Source: Chloroflexota bacterium
Lineage (GTDB): Bacteria > Chloroflexota > Anaerolineae > Anaerolineales > JACQED01
DNA: 7,571 bases
Assembly (NCBI GenBank): GCA_016200785.1
Contig: JACQED010000480.1
Span: 1 to 7,571 of the forward strand
Direction of reading: 5' to 3'
The translations under genes were made by a program, and so were the position numbers. A model generated the notes under the pieces. That model did not search any database. It worked only from the letters and a program-made list of their open reading frames with translations, and was not told the DNA's origin. Shown here one piece after another: positions 5,445-7,571 of this stretch (within the stretch, counting starts at the first letter, position 1; each line of letters opens with the position of its first letter).

Positions 5445-7571
5445 TTATCGATCCACCACCAGCGTAAAGTCCACTGCCTCTATGCTGATCGAATTCAAAG
5501 ACGACGGATTGCCGACCTGAACTTGAATCTCCCCGTTCGGCCCGACGAAGCGTTCAGGCTCGGCGATGGTGATATTGCCCCAGGTCAATTTCTGCTGTTC
5601 GATCCACTCGCCTTTCCGGTAATCCCACAGATCGAGCTCAAGGCCCGTCGCCGTTCCGGTCGCGCCATAGGCGGCCAGGTGAAGCGTGAGCGAGTTCACG
5701 CGCTTGAAGTCGATCGGCTGGCTGGGCGCAAAGCGGATCGAGAAGTGGCCCTGATAGGCGTAAATGTCGTAGGGCGTAACCGACCCCTGCTGACCGGGAT
5801 CGATGACGGACCAACTCATCAATCCGGGCGGTATCAGCACCTTGCCGGCGCTGACGACAACCTGAGGGTGAAGTTCGACGATGTAGACGGTGGCATCCAC
5901 CGGCCTGAAGGCGCGGTTGAGGATCTCCGCGCGCAGCGGCGCGGCCTCGGTCCAGCCGACGAGGAACACGCCACTGCCCCGCCCCGCCCCGCTGTACTGA
6001 TCTATGAGCGCGGACAGCAATGAATACTTGCGGTAGAGTTTCCGATCGCCGTAGTAGGTGGTCGAGCCGAGCACGTCGTCAATCGTCGTGTCGTAGCCGT
6101 TGTAGTAACTGGTCGAGCCGCCCGCAGGGTTGGCCGCCGAGCCGGCAGGCAAAACGAGCGTCTGGTTGCCCTGCGCGGCGGGCACAGCCCGGCCGGAGAA
6201 CGACATGTTCACCACGACGACCTGGCCCGGCGCGACGTCGCCTAGCCGTTGAACGACGCCGGGCGCCAATAGCACGGCGTCGGTCAATTTCAGATTGCTC
6301 TGGTTCGTCACCTTGCCATCGAGCGTCGCGAGGTTTCCCTGCACGTTGAGGGTCAACGCCGCGTCGAAGCGCGGCGCGGAGATTTGTCCTTGCGCGACGA
6401 ACGACTCCACCGCGCCGATCTCGGCTCGCAGATTGTTCACCCGCGTCACGCCTTCTTGCTCCAGGGTCGCGCCGCCGGCATTCACCGAGCCGTTGTTGTC
6501 GGATGGCAGAGGCCGCGTGAGTGACTCGCCGCCGATTTCAAGATCGTACTCGGTGCGGCGCGGCGAGAAGAGGCCGACCAGCATATCCACTTGCGCGCGA
6601 TCGGAGTCCGGCGACACTTGCACGACGGCGAGGCGATGCAACGTCGCCTGCGTGCCGCGCAATTGGTAGCCGCCGAGGTAGGCCAGTCCGCTGAAGACAG
6701 CGATGACCGCCGGGATCGTCACCCACGCGAGTTCGCGCCGCTTCAGGCGATGGAGAACGAGGAAGTTTGCCGGGCCGACGATGAGGACATAGATCGCCAT
6801 AAAGCCGCACAACTGCAGAGCGTTGGGCAGCTCGAGTCCGGGGATCGCGTTGAGCGCTTCGGAGGCGCTATACCAGTTGCGGAAGCCGCCGGCCCAGCCC
6901 GGTCGGGGCCTGGCCGCCGACAACAAGTTGCGATACAGCCCTTCCGCTCCGTCCCAGTTGCGGAGCGGGGCCAGCGCCGGATCGAACGCGAGGAACGCGA
7001 CTTGTCCGAACCCGGCGTTTCGCGTGACGATGAGCGGCGTGCCGCCCTGCGAGGCGGCCAGCGCGACGCTCGATCCCACAACCGGCCCGCCGACGGCGAC
7101 GATCGCGGAGCCGTCAATCCGATCCGATCCGCGAGTATAGGTGACGAGGTCGTCAAGCGAGCTGATGGTCAGTGTGCCGGTGACGTGAAGCGGCAAAAGA
7201 TTGGCGATGCCGGCCGTCGTCTTTTGCCAGCCCGGCCCGCCGGCGACGATCAATCGTCCGCCTCCCGTGACCCAGCCAGCCACGGCTTGACGCTGTTCGG
7301 GGGTGAGCACGCCCGTGTCGCTGTCCGAGATCACGAGCACGTCGAGCGATTTCCAGGCCTGCGCGATCGGTGGAAGGTCGGCCACCGTGAGGTCGGCGAC
7401 GTAGCCTTGTCCGCCGACGGGATCCACTTGCGAAAGGATGTTGAACGCGGACGGGCTGGCGGCGATGACACCGTAGATCAGATCGCCGGGCGCGGCCTGC
7501 GACAGGCGCGTAGAGGCGGAAGCGATCACATCGCGCCCGCTGACGAGCGAGACTTTCAGGCCGGTAGTGAA
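5445..7571 (-). CDS. Large membrane protein with degenerate GATase-like domain (5' partial)
   Basis: 708 residues are visible and the frame is open to the right edge. GTG at 7529 is therefore internal, with 14 coding codons before it. In visible numbering, about 20-215 looks like a class-I glutamine-amidotransferase-like fold: LDVLVISDSDTG (76-87), LTPEQRQAVAGWVTGGGRLIVAGG (89-112), and QVAFLAFDPALAPLRNW (190-206). No catalytic Cys nucleophile is seen. Two TM helices follow at about 252-272 and 283-302, joined by the basic loop LHRLKRREL. About 402-465 is an Ig-like beta-sandwich (NVQGNLATLDGKVTNQSN...LGDVAPGQ). The last 110 residues look like a jelly-roll module with LDLWDYRKGEW. It probably lies mostly outside the cytoplasm as an accessory subunit of the ABC exporter, broadly like GldG-type auxiliary proteins, though this likeness is inference. 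The N-terminal end, with any signal sequence or TM helix, is missing. Confidence 0.88.
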   Translation of the reverse strand, partial: FTTGLKVSLVSGRDVIASASTRLSQAAPGDLIYGVIAASPSAFNILSQVDPVGGQGYVADLTVADLPPIAQAWKSLDVLVISDSDTGVLTPEQRQAVAGWVTGGGRLIVAGGPGWQKTTAGIANLLPLHVTGTLTISSLDDLVTYTRGSDRIDGSAIVAVGGPVVGSSVALAASQGGTPLIVTRNAGFGQVAFLAFDPALAPLRNWDGAEGLYRNLLSAARPRPGWAGGFRNWYSASEALNAIPGLELPNALQLCGFMAIYVLIVGPANFLVLHRLKRRELAWVTIPAVIAVFSGLAYLGGYQLRGTQATLHRLAVVQVSPDSDRAQVDMLVGLFSPRRTEYDLEIGGESLTRPLPSDNNGSVNAGGATLEQEGVTRVNNLRAEIGAVESFVAQGQISAPRFDAALTLNVQGNLATLDGKVTNQSNLKLTDAVLLAPGVVQRLGDVAPGQVVVVNMSFSGRAVPAAQGNQTLVLPAGSAANPAGGSTSYYNGYDTTIDDVLGSTTYYGDRKLYRKYSLLSALIDQYSGAGRGSGVFLVGWTEAAPLRAEILNRAFRPVDATVYIVELHPQVVVSAGKVLIPPGLMSWSVIDPGQQGSVTPYDIYAYQGHFSIRFAPSQPIDFKRVNSLTLHLAAYGATGTATGLELDLWDYRKGEWIEQQKLTWGNITIAEPERFVGPNGEIQVQVGNPSSLNSISIEAVDFTLVVDR

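Noticed and set aside
4758..6023. 421-codon plus-strand open frame
   Set aside because: It runs antisense across two well-supported genes and its product has no recognisable motif; long antisense frames are expected at this GC content.
5523..7529. GTG at 7529 as the true start of the large protein
   Set aside because: The frame continues with plausible coding sequence for 14 codons to the window edge and no ribosome site was seen, so the gene is partial.

Overview
The window is high-GC bacterial DNA. By hand count it is about 65-67 % GC in sampled lines of the main gene block and about 53-54 % across 181-780. All credible genes lie on the minus strand, so the text below follows transcription from the right edge to the left. 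Gene content and protein style (MoxR next to a Q-rich coiled-coil membrane protein, an ABC-2 exporter, a DUF433/DUF5615 pair and a Tat signal) suggest a Chloroflexota-like bacterium, perhaps Anaerolineae. This is an inference from family resemblance; no rRNA or marker gene is present.

Region 1 (7571 to 1916) is a tightly packed block of four genes. It holds a large membrane protein with a degenerate glutamine-amidotransferase-like domain (5' end outside the window), an ABC ATPase, an ABC-2 permease, and a 543-residue three-TM protein with a long Q/A-rich coiled coil, a Gly/Gln linker and a conserved-looking C-terminal motif. Junctions are TAAATG, TAATG and ATGA, which implies one transcript and translational coupling.

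Region 2 (1915 to 1809) is a 107-nt intergenic gap with an imperfect palindrome built from an 8-nt repeating unit. Region 3 (1808 to 810) is a MoxR-family AAA+ ATPase, probably part of the same functional module.

Region 4 (786 to 179) is a compact DUF433 antitoxin / DUF5615 PIN-like toxin pair. It starts 23 nt after moxR, in visibly lower-GC DNA, where the DUF58 partner of MoxR would often be found. Region 5 (162 to 1) encodes a twin-arginine signal peptide whose reading frame stops after 39 codons, so it is probably a broken gene.

Working model (inference): the ABC ATPase and permease move an unknown substrate or do mechanical work at the membrane. The large GATase-like protein is an extracytoplasmic accessory subunit, the Q-rich protein is a membrane-anchored scaffold reaching out of the cytoplasm, and MoxR remodels or activates one of these. 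This combination is the best candidate in the window for an uncharacterised system. The toxin-antitoxin pair looks like a later insertion.
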